Source: CAYSRM01 sp964475205 (GTDB lineage Bacteria; Verrucomicrobiota; Kiritimatiellia; UBA8416; CAYSRM01). From it: a DNA stretch of 64,000 bases. A program made the translations under genes and the position numbers. The notes beneath the pieces are model-generated. The model worked only from the letters and a program-made list of their open reading frames with translations. It was not told the origin of the DNA and made no database searches. Location: NCBI GenBank assembly GCA_964475205.1, contig CAYYVQ010000007.1, positions 1 through 64,000 on the forward strand, given 5' to 3'. Below, piece by piece: positions 1 through 9,005 of this stretch. Each line of letters opens with the position of its first letter. Within the stretch, counting starts at the first letter, position 1.

Positions 1-112
1 CATTTCGAGTTTTTATCCGCCTGTTCTGAAAAAAATCACGCTTGTATGAGGTCTAGGTATGTGGGTATGTGAGTGTGTGGCGCATGGATCGCTTTTTTAA
101 TACAAACTGTGC

Positions 113-136
113 TTATCTAAGCGCCATTCCGGGCTA
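113..136. repeat. Terminal arm of a palindromic (MITE-like) repeat, copy 1
   Basis: These 24 bases match the 24-base inverted ends of the complete element at 61590-61733 and are identical to one of them read on the opposite strand. Similarity continues inward: the stretch at about 67-112 shares GTGAGTGTGTG and CAAAC with the reverse complement of the other copy. The element therefore probably extends to the window start or beyond. The outer end abuts the stop codon of the NagA-like gene, so the repeat may supply its transcript end. Confidence 0.75.
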
Positions 137-1330
137 GAACATAGAATCGTCAACAGGAGTATCGGGGATTTCAACCTTTTTGGTTGTATCAACGTCAAAG
201 ACCTTTTCCCCTGCCAGCCAGGTCTGGCGGACATTTATGGATCCGGAGATTTCGTCGTATTCATAAACCGTAAAGGTGGCTTCCTTGCCTTCTTCGATGC
301 CAAGCCTTTCGGGAATGCGCAGCAGCTGGGCCGGTCTGACTGAAGCAAGCTCCCAGGCTTCAGGATGAGTCAGCCGCGCGGTCCCGGGCGCGACCTCGAC
401 GCATTCCCTGAGGTTGCTTGAACTTCCTGCCAGGTTAGTGGTTCCAACCAGAACCAGACGGCCCGTCGGCAGCAACTCAACAGAACCTGAAGAATATTTT
501 CCAGGTTTCATTCCGCCCAGCCGGACACAATCAGAGACTATTATCGAAAGTCCTTTGCCTTTTGCGCTTATCATGGAGGCGGCGCATTCGGATGGAAGAT
601 GATGACCGTCAATTATAAAAGAAGCATAGGTCTGGCGCGAATCAAGCTGATACCAGATATAATTGTTGTGGCGCTGAATCATGTCATGAGCCCCGTTGCC
701 AAGATGAGTGCTGAGCTTTGCGCCTGCATCAACTGCCCGGCGCATGTCTTCCCTGCCCATATTGGTGTGCCCCATTCCAACAATTACACCGGAATCTGAA
801 CATTTGCGTATAAATGATTCCGCGCCATCAAGCTCGGGAGCCACCGTCACATATTTAATCCTTCCCCCGCTTGCTTCTTGAATCTGCTGAAATTCCTCCC
901 AGTCCGGTTTGCGCACATGCTCAAGGCTATGTGCGCCCCTGGGGCCGTCATCCGGGGATATATATGGACCTTCCATGTGAAATCCCGGAACGGCGCTTGC
1001 AAGCTCGCTGTCCTCGTCGAGAGCCCGGCCAAGGTATCTGAATGCCCTGGTCAATGTCTCACGGGACGCCGTGCATACCGTAGGTATCCACATTGCAATA
1101 CCGTTCTGCCAGAAAATATCAGTTATGTATCTTACTGCGTCCAGTTTATTTTCGCCGGCTATTTCACACGTGCGTCCCGCATACCCGTTGACCTGTATAT
1201 CAAAAAGGCCGGGGCCCAGGCAGAACTCTGGCTGCCCGGAAATCTTCTTAACGTCTTTAATAAACCTTCCCTCAAAACTGATTTCGAAATTCCCGCCTAA
1301 AACTGGCACGTTGGCTTTTACAGTTTTCAA
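134..1330 (-). CDS. nagA: N-acetylglucosamine-6-phosphate deacetylase-like amidohydrolase
   Basis: 398 residues, the usual length of NagA, a cytoplasmic metal-dependent amidohydrolase that removes acetate from GlcNAc-6-phosphate during amino-sugar catabolism. Visible family motifs are GLFDIQVNGYAG near the N-terminus, HMEGPY around residue 118, the metal-site histidine in GMGHTN, THLGNGAH, IIDGHH, and the catalytic aspartate in VSDC. The start is a TTG preceded by AAGGAG-like sequence; no ATG lies nearby in frame. The gene stands alone on the minus strand. With the GH20, GH38 and AGE epimerase genes elsewhere in the window it suggests amino-sugar use, but substrate specificity within the NagA/deacetylase family cannot be fixed by eye. 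Confidence 0.85.
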   Translation of the reverse strand: MKTVKANVPVLGGNFEISFEGRFIKDVKKISGQPEFCLGPGLFDIQVNGYAGRTCEIAGENKLDAVRYITDIFWQNGIAMWIPTVCTASRETLTRAFRYLGRALDEDSELASAVPGFHMEGPYISPDDGPRGAHSLEHVRKPDWEEFQQIQEASGGRIKYVTVAPELDGAESFIRKCSDSGVIVGMGHTNMGREDMRRAVDAGAKLSTHLGNGAHDMIQRHNNYIWYQLDSRQTYASFIIDGHHLPSECAASMISAKGKGLSIIVSDCVRLGGMKPGKYSSGSVELLPTGRLVLVGTTNLAGSSSNLRECVEVAPGTARLTHPEAWELASVRPAQLLRIPERLGIEEGKEATFTVYEYDEISGSINVRQTWLAGEKVFDVDTTKKVEIPDTPVDDSMF

Positions 1331-1624
1331 TTCCTTCGCTCCTTCCTTTCAAGAGTTCAAGCTATCTTCGTAAAAAACACATTATTCCACATGAGTCGTC
1401 AAATTCCCAGAAATTCCGCTTGGCGCGGCCCCTCTGTTTCTTACGGTAGAAATGTCCTCATGCGGTGCAAAAGGCTCCAAGCCGATAGCTCGGGATAAAG
1501 TCATGGAGGGGCTTTCGACTTGAATTTAAGTCTGAATTGTGGGTAGATGCATATTTCAAGTGGGCGCGATGGGTTGCTAGTAGAGGTTAAATTGGCTCAG
1601 ATTATTTTATGAAAGGCTAAACTT

Positions 1625-2449
1625 ATGAAACTTGGCTTCACGACACTAGGTTGTCTCGAATGGGATCTGGAAACGATCCTTTCAAAAGCGCAAGAATACG
1701 GTTTTGACGGCGTTGACTTTAGAGGCTACCGCGATAAGATGAACATTTTTGAGCTTGCCGAATTTTCATCGGACCTGGAAAAAACCGTTTCCATGGTAAA
1801 GCATTCCGGGATTGAGGTGCCGTGTCTATCAAGTTCGGTGAAGGTGATGCCGCCGGACGGGTCGAATATTGAAGACCAAATATCGGAACTGAAATCCTAC
1901 GCCTGTCTCTGTGAAGCATTCGGCGCAACAATGATCCGGATCTTCGGTGGAAGATTCGGAAAGAATACGGAAGAACAGGCTATTATTAAAGCAACAGAAA
2001 ACCTTCATAAACTGGCAGAAGTTGTAGCCGCCAGGAACATCACGCTTATGCTGGAAACTCATGACGACTGGATCAGAACTGACCTGCTTCGTAAACTCAT
2101 GCAAAATGTTGACTCTCATAAAATCAAGATCCTCTGGGATATTCACCACCCGTATCGTATTGAAGGCGAAAAGCCGGAAATCTCATGGAATAATATCTGC
2201 GAATGGGTGCGCTATACACATCTGAAGGATTCGCGTGTTGAAAAAGACAGTAAACGAGGTTATAAGCTGTGCCTTCCCGGTGATGGCGACGTGCCACTGA
2301 AGAAAATCATCTCACTGCTTAAGGCTGGCGGATACGACGGATATCTGACATTCGAATGGGAAAGAAAGTGGCATCCGGAAATTGAAAAAGCGGATATTGC
2401 TTTTCCAAGGTATGTTGCTGTAATTCGCGAAATCCTGGAACAGGTATAA
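1625..2449 (+). CDS. Sugar phosphate isomerase/epimerase-like TIM barrel protein
   Basis: 274 residues with the xylose isomerase-like TIM barrel fold (AP endonuclease family 2 superfamily). The N-terminus has the typical KLGFTTLGCLEWDLETIL opening. Later strands carry LETHDD, LWDIHHP, THLKDS and GDGDVPL, whose Glu, Asp and His residues normally bind the divalent metal, and the end has YLTFEWE. Such proteins isomerise or epimerise sugars or related metabolites in the cytoplasm; the substrate here is unknown. An AAGG sequence lies upstream of the ATG. The gene ends three bases before the convergent sensor gene. About 290 bases upstream are non-coding and show no clear promoter. Confidence 0.8.
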   Translation: MKLGFTTLGCLEWDLETILSKAQEYGFDGVDFRGYRDKMNIFELAEFSSDLEKTVSMVKHSGIEVPCLSSSVKVMPPDGSNIEDQISELKSYACLCEAFGATMIRIFGGRFGKNTEEQAIIKATENLHKLAEVVAARNITLMLETHDDWIRTDLLRKLMQNVDSHKIKILWDIHHPYRIEGEKPEISWNNICEWVRYTHLKDSRVEKDSKRGYKLCLPGDGDVPLKKIISLLKAGGYDGYLTFEWERKWHPEIEKADIAFPRYVAVIREILEQV

Positions 2450-2452
2450 GCC

Positions 2453-3433
2453 TTACCTTTTGATTTCGGCGGATCCTCCCATGGGTCCGGCTATGGAAAT
2501 GTCTCTGTTGAGCCTGAGATCCATCTCTCTTGGCGTTGAGGGATGATCGCCGTTTTCGTCTATAACAATTCTAACCTTTGGTCTGGCCGGAGCTTCGGGA
2601 CAATTCTTAACAATCATTGCCACCGATCCGTTGGTTAATTCAACAAGGGAGCCTTCGCTATACGAACCCTCAGACTCGTTATAAGCAGAAACGAATCTAT
2701 CGATGCTTCTTCGCATTTTCTTGACTGCCTGGCTTGTCTGATCGTCCTCCATCTGGATAAGATCAGGAAAGTTCCGTTCATCTGATCCATCGATGTAGGC
2801 CTCTGTTTTGTACTGGGTCACAGATTGAAGTTCGCCAAGGCGTTCCCTTAGCCTGTTTGCTTCTTCTATACAATCCTGCACAATGTCGGCAGCGCCAGCC
2901 GGCAGATTCTCCATTCGCAACAGCTCAAGGTAACAGGTGATGCTTGTTGCCGGCTGGCCAAGATGGTGGCATGTGGTGCAGATGGTTTCAGTCATAACCT
3001 TTTCCCGTTCCGCCTTGATAAGTTTTTCCCGCTGCCGCCTGATGGTTGTTACCCTTTCGCGCATCTGCTCGATGATCATATTGAAATATTCTTCAATAGC
3101 AGTTATATCGCTCTCATTTTCCAGAAGATGCACAACTTCGGGCATTTCACCTTCTGCAACGCTTTTCAGATAGTCCCTGATGCTGATAATCGTCCTGGGA
3201 TACTTGATAAGCAAAGCAAAACCCAATACCATTGTCAGAAATATGAGGAAAAGAATAACCAGCCACCAGGCAAGCGTAACATCTTCCGGCATAAAATTAT
3301 TCAGGCCAAAGTAGACAAGAACGAGAAAGGGAATAATTGCGATAAGCACTACAGCGATTTCAAACTGGTGTCTGGCTCCACGCGAACTGATTGACATTCG
3401 CTTGATAGAATCGCGTATACTGGAAAAACTCAT
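2453..3433 (-). CDS. Membrane-bound DHp-only sensor protein with HD-GYP-type C-terminal tail
   Basis: 326 residues. Two membrane segments (about 25-45 and 55-76) are followed by a HAMP-like linker, a coiled coil (about 115-147), and a histidine-kinase dimerisation helix pair with the H-box HHLGQP (phospho-acceptor probably H156, by analogy with HELNQP). No HATPase domain follows: there are no N, G1 or G2 boxes. Instead, after an acidic linker, residues about 250-315 (SLVELTNGSVAMIV and a downstream PREMDL) resemble the beta-rich tail often found after HD-GYP phosphodiesterase domains. It overlaps the upstream response regulator by ATGA, so the two are translationally coupled. A scaffold or phosphotransfer role in one signalling pathway is my inference; kinase activity is unlikely. 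Confidence 0.7.
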   Translation of the reverse strand: MSFSSIRDSIKRMSISSRGARHQFEIAVVLIAIIPFLVLVYFGLNNFMPEDVTLAWWLVILFLIFLTMVLGFALLIKYPRTIISIRDYLKSVAEGEMPEVVHLLENESDITAIEEYFNMIIEQMRERVTTIRRQREKLIKAEREKVMTETICTTCHHLGQPATSITCYLELLRMENLPAGAADIVQDCIEEANRLRERLGELQSVTQYKTEAYIDGSDERNFPDLIQMEDDQTSQAVKKMRRSIDRFVSAYNESEGSYSEGSLVELTNGSVAMIVKNCPEAPARPKVRIVIDENGDHPSTPREMDLRLNRDISIAGPMGGSAEIKR

Positions 3434-3828
3434 GCCTCTTTTGAACCGTTTTGATATGCCATTGTCATTAAGACTTCTTCAAACTTTGACAGACTGAAAG
3501 ACTCTTTATCGATAACACGGTTGGCTTTTCCGGCAAGCTTTTCCTTTTCCTCGCAGGAAATTGCCGCTCCCGTCAGCACAATTACAGGCAAATCCCTGAT
3601 CGCGGGTTCATTTTTGATGGACTCCAGAACTTCCCATCCATTGACATGGGGCATCAGCAAGTCAAGAATAACCAGATCATAGTCGTTGTTTTGACTCAAA
3701 ACCTCTTGAGCTTCCCTGCCGTTTTTAACGGTTTGCATTTCTATTCCGTGTCTCTCGCCTATTTTTGACAAAAGAGTCCTAACAACTTCGTCATCATCAG
3801 CAACCAGAATTTTTCTTATATTTTTCAT
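3430..3828 (-). CDS. Single-domain response regulator (CheY-like receiver)
   Basis: 132 residues forming one receiver domain and nothing else. The acidic pocket is ADDDE (residues 10-14), the phospho-acceptor is D56 in VILDLLMP, and the Thr and Lys switch positions are in IVLTGAA and VIDKES. There is no output domain, so it should act by protein-protein contact or phosphorelay. It is first in a two-gene unit: its stop overlaps the start of the DHp-only membrane protein by four bases, which makes that protein the likely partner. A GGGGATAATGATTA sequence precedes the ATG. Confidence 0.88.
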   Translation of the reverse strand: MKNIRKILVADDDEVVRTLLSKIGERHGIEMQTVKNGREAQEVLSQNNDYDLVILDLLMPHVNGWEVLESIKNEPAIRDLPVIVLTGAAISCEEKEKLAGKANRVIDKESFSLSKFEEVLMTMAYQNGSKEA

Positions 3829-3977
3829 TAATCATTATCCCCTGGATTTCACGATCAAATCAATTATTGCCGGGCAGTCATGCTGTGTCAAGCAAAGGTC
3901 GGGAATTTGTTAATTGTACACTGTATTGCTGTTTCAGGTTGCCAGGAACGGGATATTTCAACTAATCTTAACAAGAT

Positions 3978-5339
3978 ATGCAGGAAGACAGCAACAAGCA
4001 GGATAGTGAACATACTGACACTGGCCGTGAACTGGTGTTTGATTTTGACCTTGGTCCAGATTGGGCAAGAGAATCGCCGAACGAAAAATATTCGGCGCAT
4101 GATCTTTCACAGAAATACAAAAAAGATAGACCAAAGCGCCACAAGACGTTTCGGAATCCCCGTCCGCAGGAAAGAGGCAAAAGCGACAATCACAGGAAAA
4201 GACGCGACACAGCCGGAAAACCCATATCGCAGTCCGGCCGGAGGTCAAGCCCCCGGGAAACACCGGACAGACAACATATTGCCCTGCCCCCCGTTGAGAT
4301 AAGATTTCTTCCTGCAAGAGAAGCAATCACGGCCATTGTTAAAAAAATAAAATCAGGATGCTCCGCTTATCCCCTTTTGGCAATAGCAAGGCTGGCAGTC
4401 AATAAACCGGAAGCTTGTCTTACCCGGATAGAAATCTATAAAGAATCTGAAAATCTCTATCTTTACCAATGCAGGATTTGCGGAATGATTGCCTGTTCTG
4501 AAACTGTCCTGAATGCACATATGACCGAAAGGCATCTGGAAGATTTCATGGAGAAGGGCGAACTTGGCGAAAAGCCTGCAGGCAATTTCTCATGTATTGC
4601 ACAATGCGGTCTTTCGGGTATCCTTCTTGGCCCACCAAACCACCACTGTTATTCGGAGCGAATCCGTCAAATACATAAGACAAGGTATCCGAACATGGAC
4701 ATTCAGGATTACAAGTCCCGAATCAGGATTCTGCATGACGAGGAAGCAATAGAGAAATGGAAAAGCGAATACGCTGCACAGCCCACATATAAACCTCGAA
4801 ACAGCAGCGAAGAGCCCATGTTGCGCGCCGACGCAGAGGCATACTTCCTCAACACAATAGCATCGAACCATAAGCAGAAATTAAAACAGGCATCCCTGCC
4901 GACGACTCTGAGTCTCAAGACACCGGACAAGGGGCTCGGTCTTGCAATCGAACGCGCATGGAAACGGGAAACCCGATTCCCCTGGTCGATCATGATGGCA
5001 TTCAGAGGAGCGTTCCGGAATATGGGGCTTACACTGTTTAAGCCGGATAAAAGAAAGAAAGAGGTTGCTGTAACTTCTATTAAACCTTCTTTTCTGCCAG
5101 TAGAACGGACAACAGAGCCGATCAGAGAACTTTTCTTAACCATCGAAAAAGAGCCCGGGATAACCAGGGACAGGCTCAAAGACAGGTTGTGTCCCGGCGC
5201 TTCCCCAGACTCCAAAGAAGCCAGGGAGCTGCTTTCGACACTGGCATGGCTCATCGAACGCGGACATATCATTGAATTCTTCGACGGCAAACTCTCTCTG
5301 CCGCCGCCTGGAAAACCACCAGAAAAGAATGACAGTTGA
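3978..5339 (+). CDS. C2H2 zinc-finger protein of unknown function
   Basis: 453 residues, not recognised as a named family. Residues 1-100 are hydrophilic and very basic (Arg/Lys/Ser-rich, probably disordered). A classic C2H2 finger follows: C165, C168, H181 and H186 (C-x2-C-x12-H-x4-H). A second possible metal site has C206, C210, H222/H223, C224 and H233. Around residues 320-360 there is a basic segment rich in aromatic residues. The C-terminus (about 385-440) looks like a winged-helix: REL, LSTLAWLIERGHIIEF, then a short beta wing. The combination suggests nucleic-acid binding, but that is inference. It is transcribed divergently from the response regulator gene, about 150 bases away. No strong ribosome binding site was seen, so the start is moderately sure. 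Confidence 0.75.
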   Translation: MQEDSNKQDSEHTDTGRELVFDFDLGPDWARESPNEKYSAHDLSQKYKKDRPKRHKTFRNPRPQERGKSDNHRKRRDTAGKPISQSGRRSSPRETPDRQHIALPPVEIRFLPAREAITAIVKKIKSGCSAYPLLAIARLAVNKPEACLTRIEIYKESENLYLYQCRICGMIACSETVLNAHMTERHLEDFMEKGELGEKPAGNFSCIAQCGLSGILLGPPNHHCYSERIRQIHKTRYPNMDIQDYKSRIRILHDEEAIEKWKSEYAAQPTYKPRNSSEEPMLRADAEAYFLNTIASNHKQKLKQASLPTTLSLKTPDKGLGLAIERAWKRETRFPWSIMMAFRGAFRNMGLTLFKPDKRKKEVAVTSIKPSFLPVERTTEPIRELFLTIEKEPGITRDRLKDRLCPGASPDSKEARELLSTLAWLIERGHIIEFFDGKLSLPPPGKPPEKNDS

Positions 5340-5409
5340 TATTCTGAAACAGATCACGCGCAATTTTTTTCTGCAAGCTGAAACATGAACCCTTGCCACA
5401 GGGCTGTAT

Positions 5410-6945
5410 TCATACCCACATCTGCCTGTCCAGCGTCCTGTATTGCACTGCCTCGGTCACGTGCTGAGCTTCTATTATCCCTGATCCGTCCATGTCGGCA
5501 ATGGTCCTGGCAACCTTCAGAATCCTGTCATAAGCCCTGGCGCTGAAGTTAAGTTCGGTTATGGCCATCTTGAGCATATCCCTGGCTTCATCGCGAAGCT
5601 CACAGTGCTTATTAAGCTGTTTGGAACTCATGCCGGCATTAATACGGGTTCTAACCCTGCCCCGGAACCTCTCAGCCTGTCTGTCACGCGCGGCGGTAAC
5701 CCTTTTTCGCATTTCAACAGAAGGCTCGCCAGGCTGTAGAGAGGATAGCTCCTGATATCTTATGCTGGGCACCTCGATATGAATGTCAATCCTGTCGAGC
5801 AACGGTCCAGAAATCTTGTTCTTGTAATTCTGGATCTGCTTCTGAGTACACCGGCATTCACGTTTCGGGTCGGTATAATAACCGCAAGGACAAGGGTTCA
5901 TTGCAGCAACAAGCATGAACCTGCACGGAAACCTGACAGTTGCCGCCGCACGGGAAATCGTTACCACCCCGTCTTCAAGGGGTTGCCTGAGAACCTCGAG
6001 AACGTTTCTGTGAAATTCCGGCAACTCATCAAGAAAGAGAACACCGCCATGCGCAAGACTTACTTCTCCCGGCAAAGGGTGCGCCCCGCCACCAAGCAGC
6101 CCTGCATCTGATATCGTATGATGGGGAGCCCGGAAGGGGCGGCGAGTTACCAGCGCCTGATTGGATTTGAGTGTGCCGGCTATGCTGTGAATTTTTGTGG
6201 TTTCAAGCGCTTCTTCAAGCGACATCTCCGGCAGGATCGAGGGTATCCTTTTTGCAAGCATGGTTTTGCCGGTGCCTGGCGGCCCGATCATCAGAACGTT
6301 GTGTCCTCCTGCTACAGCAACCTCTATAGCGCGTTTAGCCTGTTCCTGCCCCTTTACATCAGCATAGTCGTCTTCGTATTGCCTGTTCTCTCCGTATATT
6401 CTTCGTATGTCTATATCGTATGGCCGGTGTTCTATGTTGCCTGAAAGAAAATCGGCGGCCTGCCTGAGTGTGCTGACCGGATACACCTCAAGGCCATCGA
6501 CCACGGCAGCCTCGGCTGCATTTCCGGAAGGAACAATTACGCCTCGCTTGCATTCTTTTTTTGCAGCCATAGTTATCGGCAGAACCCCTCTGGCCCTGCG
6601 CACTTCACCGCTCAACGCAAGCTCGCCAATGATAGCAAAATTGCGCAATGCCGCTGGATCAATTTCACCTGTAGCGGCCAATAACCCGAGAGCAATCGGC
6701 AGGTCGAAAATCGGGCCTTCTTTCTTCATGTCTGCCGGGGCAAGATTGATTGTTGTCCGCCCGACATGCATCTTGTAGCCGGAATTGGAAATGGCAGTGC
6801 TCACGCGGTCCTTGCTCTCTTTTACCGCCGCATCAGGCAAACCCACTATCACGACTTGCGGGTCGCCGTGTCCGGCGTTAACTTCTATTTCAACCGGAAA
6901 AGCCTCAACTCCGTATACTGCGCCAGAATCAACCGTAGCAAGCAT
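5410..6945 (-). CDS. comM: ComM/YifB-family Mg-chelatase-like AAA ATPase
   Basis: 511 residues from the chosen ATG, the family's usual length. A GGAGGAAAGA ribosome binding site directly precedes this ATG and the protein begins MLATVDSGAVYG, as ComM does; an upstream in-frame start 20 codons earlier lacks both. The Lon-protease-like N-terminal domain (about 1-180) is followed by an AAA module with Walker A GPPGTGKTM and Walker B FLDELPEF, a cysteine-rich NPCPCGYYTD segment, and the C-terminal Mg-chelatase domain. In naturally competent bacteria ComM is a helicase that helps integrate transformed DNA. dprA at 52 kb is the only other uptake-related gene seen here. Confidence 0.93.
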   Translation of the reverse strand: MLATVDSGAVYGVEAFPVEIEVNAGHGDPQVVIVGLPDAAVKESKDRVSTAISNSGYKMHVGRTTINLAPADMKKEGPIFDLPIALGLLAATGEIDPAALRNFAIIGELALSGEVRRARGVLPITMAAKKECKRGVIVPSGNAAEAAVVDGLEVYPVSTLRQAADFLSGNIEHRPYDIDIRRIYGENRQYEDDYADVKGQEQAKRAIEVAVAGGHNVLMIGPPGTGKTMLAKRIPSILPEMSLEEALETTKIHSIAGTLKSNQALVTRRPFRAPHHTISDAGLLGGGAHPLPGEVSLAHGGVLFLDELPEFHRNVLEVLRQPLEDGVVTISRAAATVRFPCRFMLVAAMNPCPCGYYTDPKRECRCTQKQIQNYKNKISGPLLDRIDIHIEVPSIRYQELSSLQPGEPSVEMRKRVTAARDRQAERFRGRVRTRINAGMSSKQLNKHCELRDEARDMLKMAITELNFSARAYDRILKVARTIADMDGSGIIEAQHVTEAVQYRTLDRQMWV

Positions 6946-7229
6946 TCTTTCCTCCACATTCTGATTATGACGAACTCTACGAAAGGCGCCACCTGTTGTC
7001 AGCAAGAAACTTCAAGTCTGTGTGAATCCGCACTCCAAGCGGCCTAATATGAACTGGTGTTTCGCCAACGGCAACAGCCATTGACTTCCTTTCCGAATCT
7101 GTGTCAATCTAACCATCAGGAATGGCTTAAGAATATGGCGTCGCTACGCAACAGGCAAGATCAACAGCAACACTATTGGTGCGATGGGGCAAAACGCCGC
7201 CTGAACCCTAAAACATACGAGTTATACAA

Positions 7230-9005
7230 TTGTTCCAGCAAACTGACAAACCCGGAAAATTTCCGCGCAGCTCGATTCATGCGATAATCTATGATTGCAT
7301 GGGACGCCGATGGCTTTGTTTTGATAATCCGGTGAAAATCCTTCAGACCAATAGACTCGATAATGTGTATGAACTGTTGGAAGAAGCCGACCGCGCGAAT
7401 CACGGGGGCTATTACATTGCCGGATATGTATCCTACGAAGCTTCAAACGCTTTTGATACGGCGCTTAAAACGCATCCGCCCGATCATTTTCCACTGGTAT
7501 GGCTCGGTGTTTTCAACCGGCCCGAGCCCGTCGATAACCCGTTTGATTATCAGCAGATTTTCTCTATGGAACTGGACTGGATCCCATCTGTCGACGACCG
7601 GCAATACCAAAGAGCTATATCAAAGATACGCCGCCGGATCGAAGCCGGATACACCTACCAGGTCAATTTTTCCTACCGGCTTACAGCAGAAAACTGCGTC
7701 CACCCACGCGCCCTGCTTGCTTCGATGATGAAGCGCCAGAAGACCGGCTATGCCGCTTATATTGACACAAATGATTTCGCTATTTGTTCAGCTTCCCCGG
7801 AGCTTTTTTTTCTGCGGCAAAAAGATCGTCTTATATCCAAGCCAATGAAAGGCACGGCACCTCGAGGCCTGACTCCTGCCGATGATTTGAATCAAGCTCA
7901 AATGCTTTGCACCCTGGAGAAAACCCGGGCGGAAAACGTAATGATCGTAGACATGGTTCGAAACGACATGGGCAGGATAGCAGTGCCGGGCACCGTTCGA
8001 GTTCCTGTAAAATATAGAACAGAGAAATACCCGACATTATGGCAGATGACCTCTACGGTCACCTGCCGGACCAACGCGTCGCTTCCTGCTATCTTCAGGG
8101 CTCTTTTCCCCTGCGCCTCGATCACCGGGGCGCCGAAAGCTGAAACAATGCGGCTCATTCACGACCTGGAAACTCTGCCGCGCCGGATCTATACCGGGGC
8201 TATCGGCTTCGCCGACCCGGAATCAAATGCGCAATTCAATGTGGCAATCCGAACAGCGCTAGTAGACAAAAGGACTAACCGCGCGGAATACGGGGTCGGT
8301 GGCGGGATACTGTGGGATTCAATTGATAACGCCGAACTTGAGGAATGCCGCACAAAGGCAATGGTCCTTGCGAAGGGCTTTCCGGATTTCAAGCTTCTTG
8401 AGACCATTTTGTGGACCCGTGAAAACGGATTCTTTCTGCTTGATTACCACGTAAAACGGCTCGCACAGTCAGCGCAATATTTTGACTTTGCAATCAACCT
8501 GCATTGCATGCGTAAGCAACTCAAAGAAGCAGCTCAAAGTCTTGCGAAAGACACCTGCAAGCTCAGACTCCTGCTGGCTCCCGACGGATCTCTCGAAATC
8601 CAGGCAATAGAAATCGAACCCCCGGAGCTCAATCCACATCCCAGGCGGGCACACATCAGCGCCGCGCCAGTGGATCAATCCGATGTCTTTCTCTACCACA
8701 AAACAACGAACAGACCGGTTTATGACAGCGCCCTTGCCGCAAACCCAGGGTTTGACGATGTAATCCTCTGGAACCGGAACAATGAAGTAACCGAATCATG
8801 CATCGCAAACGTTGTTGTTGAAAAAGAAGGCAAGATGTGGACACCTCCTGTTAAGTGCGGTCTTCTGGCCGGAGTATACCGACAGTGGATGCTCGACACC
8901 GGACGCGCGACCGAAGCTGTGATATCCCTTGAAGATCTGCGCAATTCAAGTCGTATATATCTTGTCAATTCCGTCCAGGGACTCAAAGAAGCTGTCATCC
9001 TCTAG
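7230..9005 (+). CDS. pabB: PabB-PabC fusion: aminodeoxychorismate synthase component I plus aminodeoxychorismate lyase
   Basis: 591 residues joining two steps of p-aminobenzoate synthesis for folate. Residues about 1-385 are the chorismate-binding PabB domain. They include PMKGTAPRG, whose Lys is diagnostic of PabB rather than TrpE, the Mg-site SITGAPK, and the closing YGVGGGILWDS...ELEE..TKA. Residues about 395-591 are the fold-type IV PLP enzyme PabC, with HKTTNRPVYD (PLP lysine), NNEVTES and PPVKCGLLAGVYR. This fusion is known in many bacteria. The frame opens with a TTG and has no good ribosome binding site, so the exact start is uncertain, but IIYDCMGRRW at about residue 19 already belongs to the family. 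Confidence 0.9.
   Translation: MFQQTDKPGKFPRSSIHAIIYDCMGRRWLCFDNPVKILQTNRLDNVYELLEEADRANHGGYYIAGYVSYEASNAFDTALKTHPPDHFPLVWLGVFNRPEPVDNPFDYQQIFSMELDWIPSVDDRQYQRAISKIRRRIEAGYTYQVNFSYRLTAENCVHPRALLASMMKRQKTGYAAYIDTNDFAICSASPELFFLRQKDRLISKPMKGTAPRGLTPADDLNQAQMLCTLEKTRAENVMIVDMVRNDMGRIAVPGTVRVPVKYRTEKYPTLWQMTSTVTCRTNASLPAIFRALFPCASITGAPKAETMRLIHDLETLPRRIYTGAIGFADPESNAQFNVAIRTALVDKRTNRAEYGVGGGILWDSIDNAELEECRTKAMVLAKGFPDFKLLETILWTRENGFFLLDYHVKRLAQSAQYFDFAINLHCMRKQLKEAAQSLAKDTCKLRLLLAPDGSLEIQAIEIEPPELNPHPRRAHISAAPVDQSDVFLYHKTTNRPVYDSALAANPGFDDVILWNRNNEVTESCIANVVVEKEGKMWTPPVKCGLLAGVYRQWMLDTGRATEAVISLEDLRNSSRIYLVNSVQGLKEAVIL

Noticed and set aside
1331..1624. Non-coding gap between the NagA-like gene and the TIM barrel gene, examined for RNA genes or a riboswitch.
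   Set aside because: No tRNA-like fold, terminator or convincing promoter pair was found. A TTGACG on the minus strand has no acceptable -10 at the right distance.
2962..2982. CTTCH in the DHp-only membrane protein fits the heme c motif CxxCH.
   Set aside because: The segment is the kinase H-box and lies on the cytoplasmic side after two membrane helices, where heme c is not attached. The match is most likely chance.
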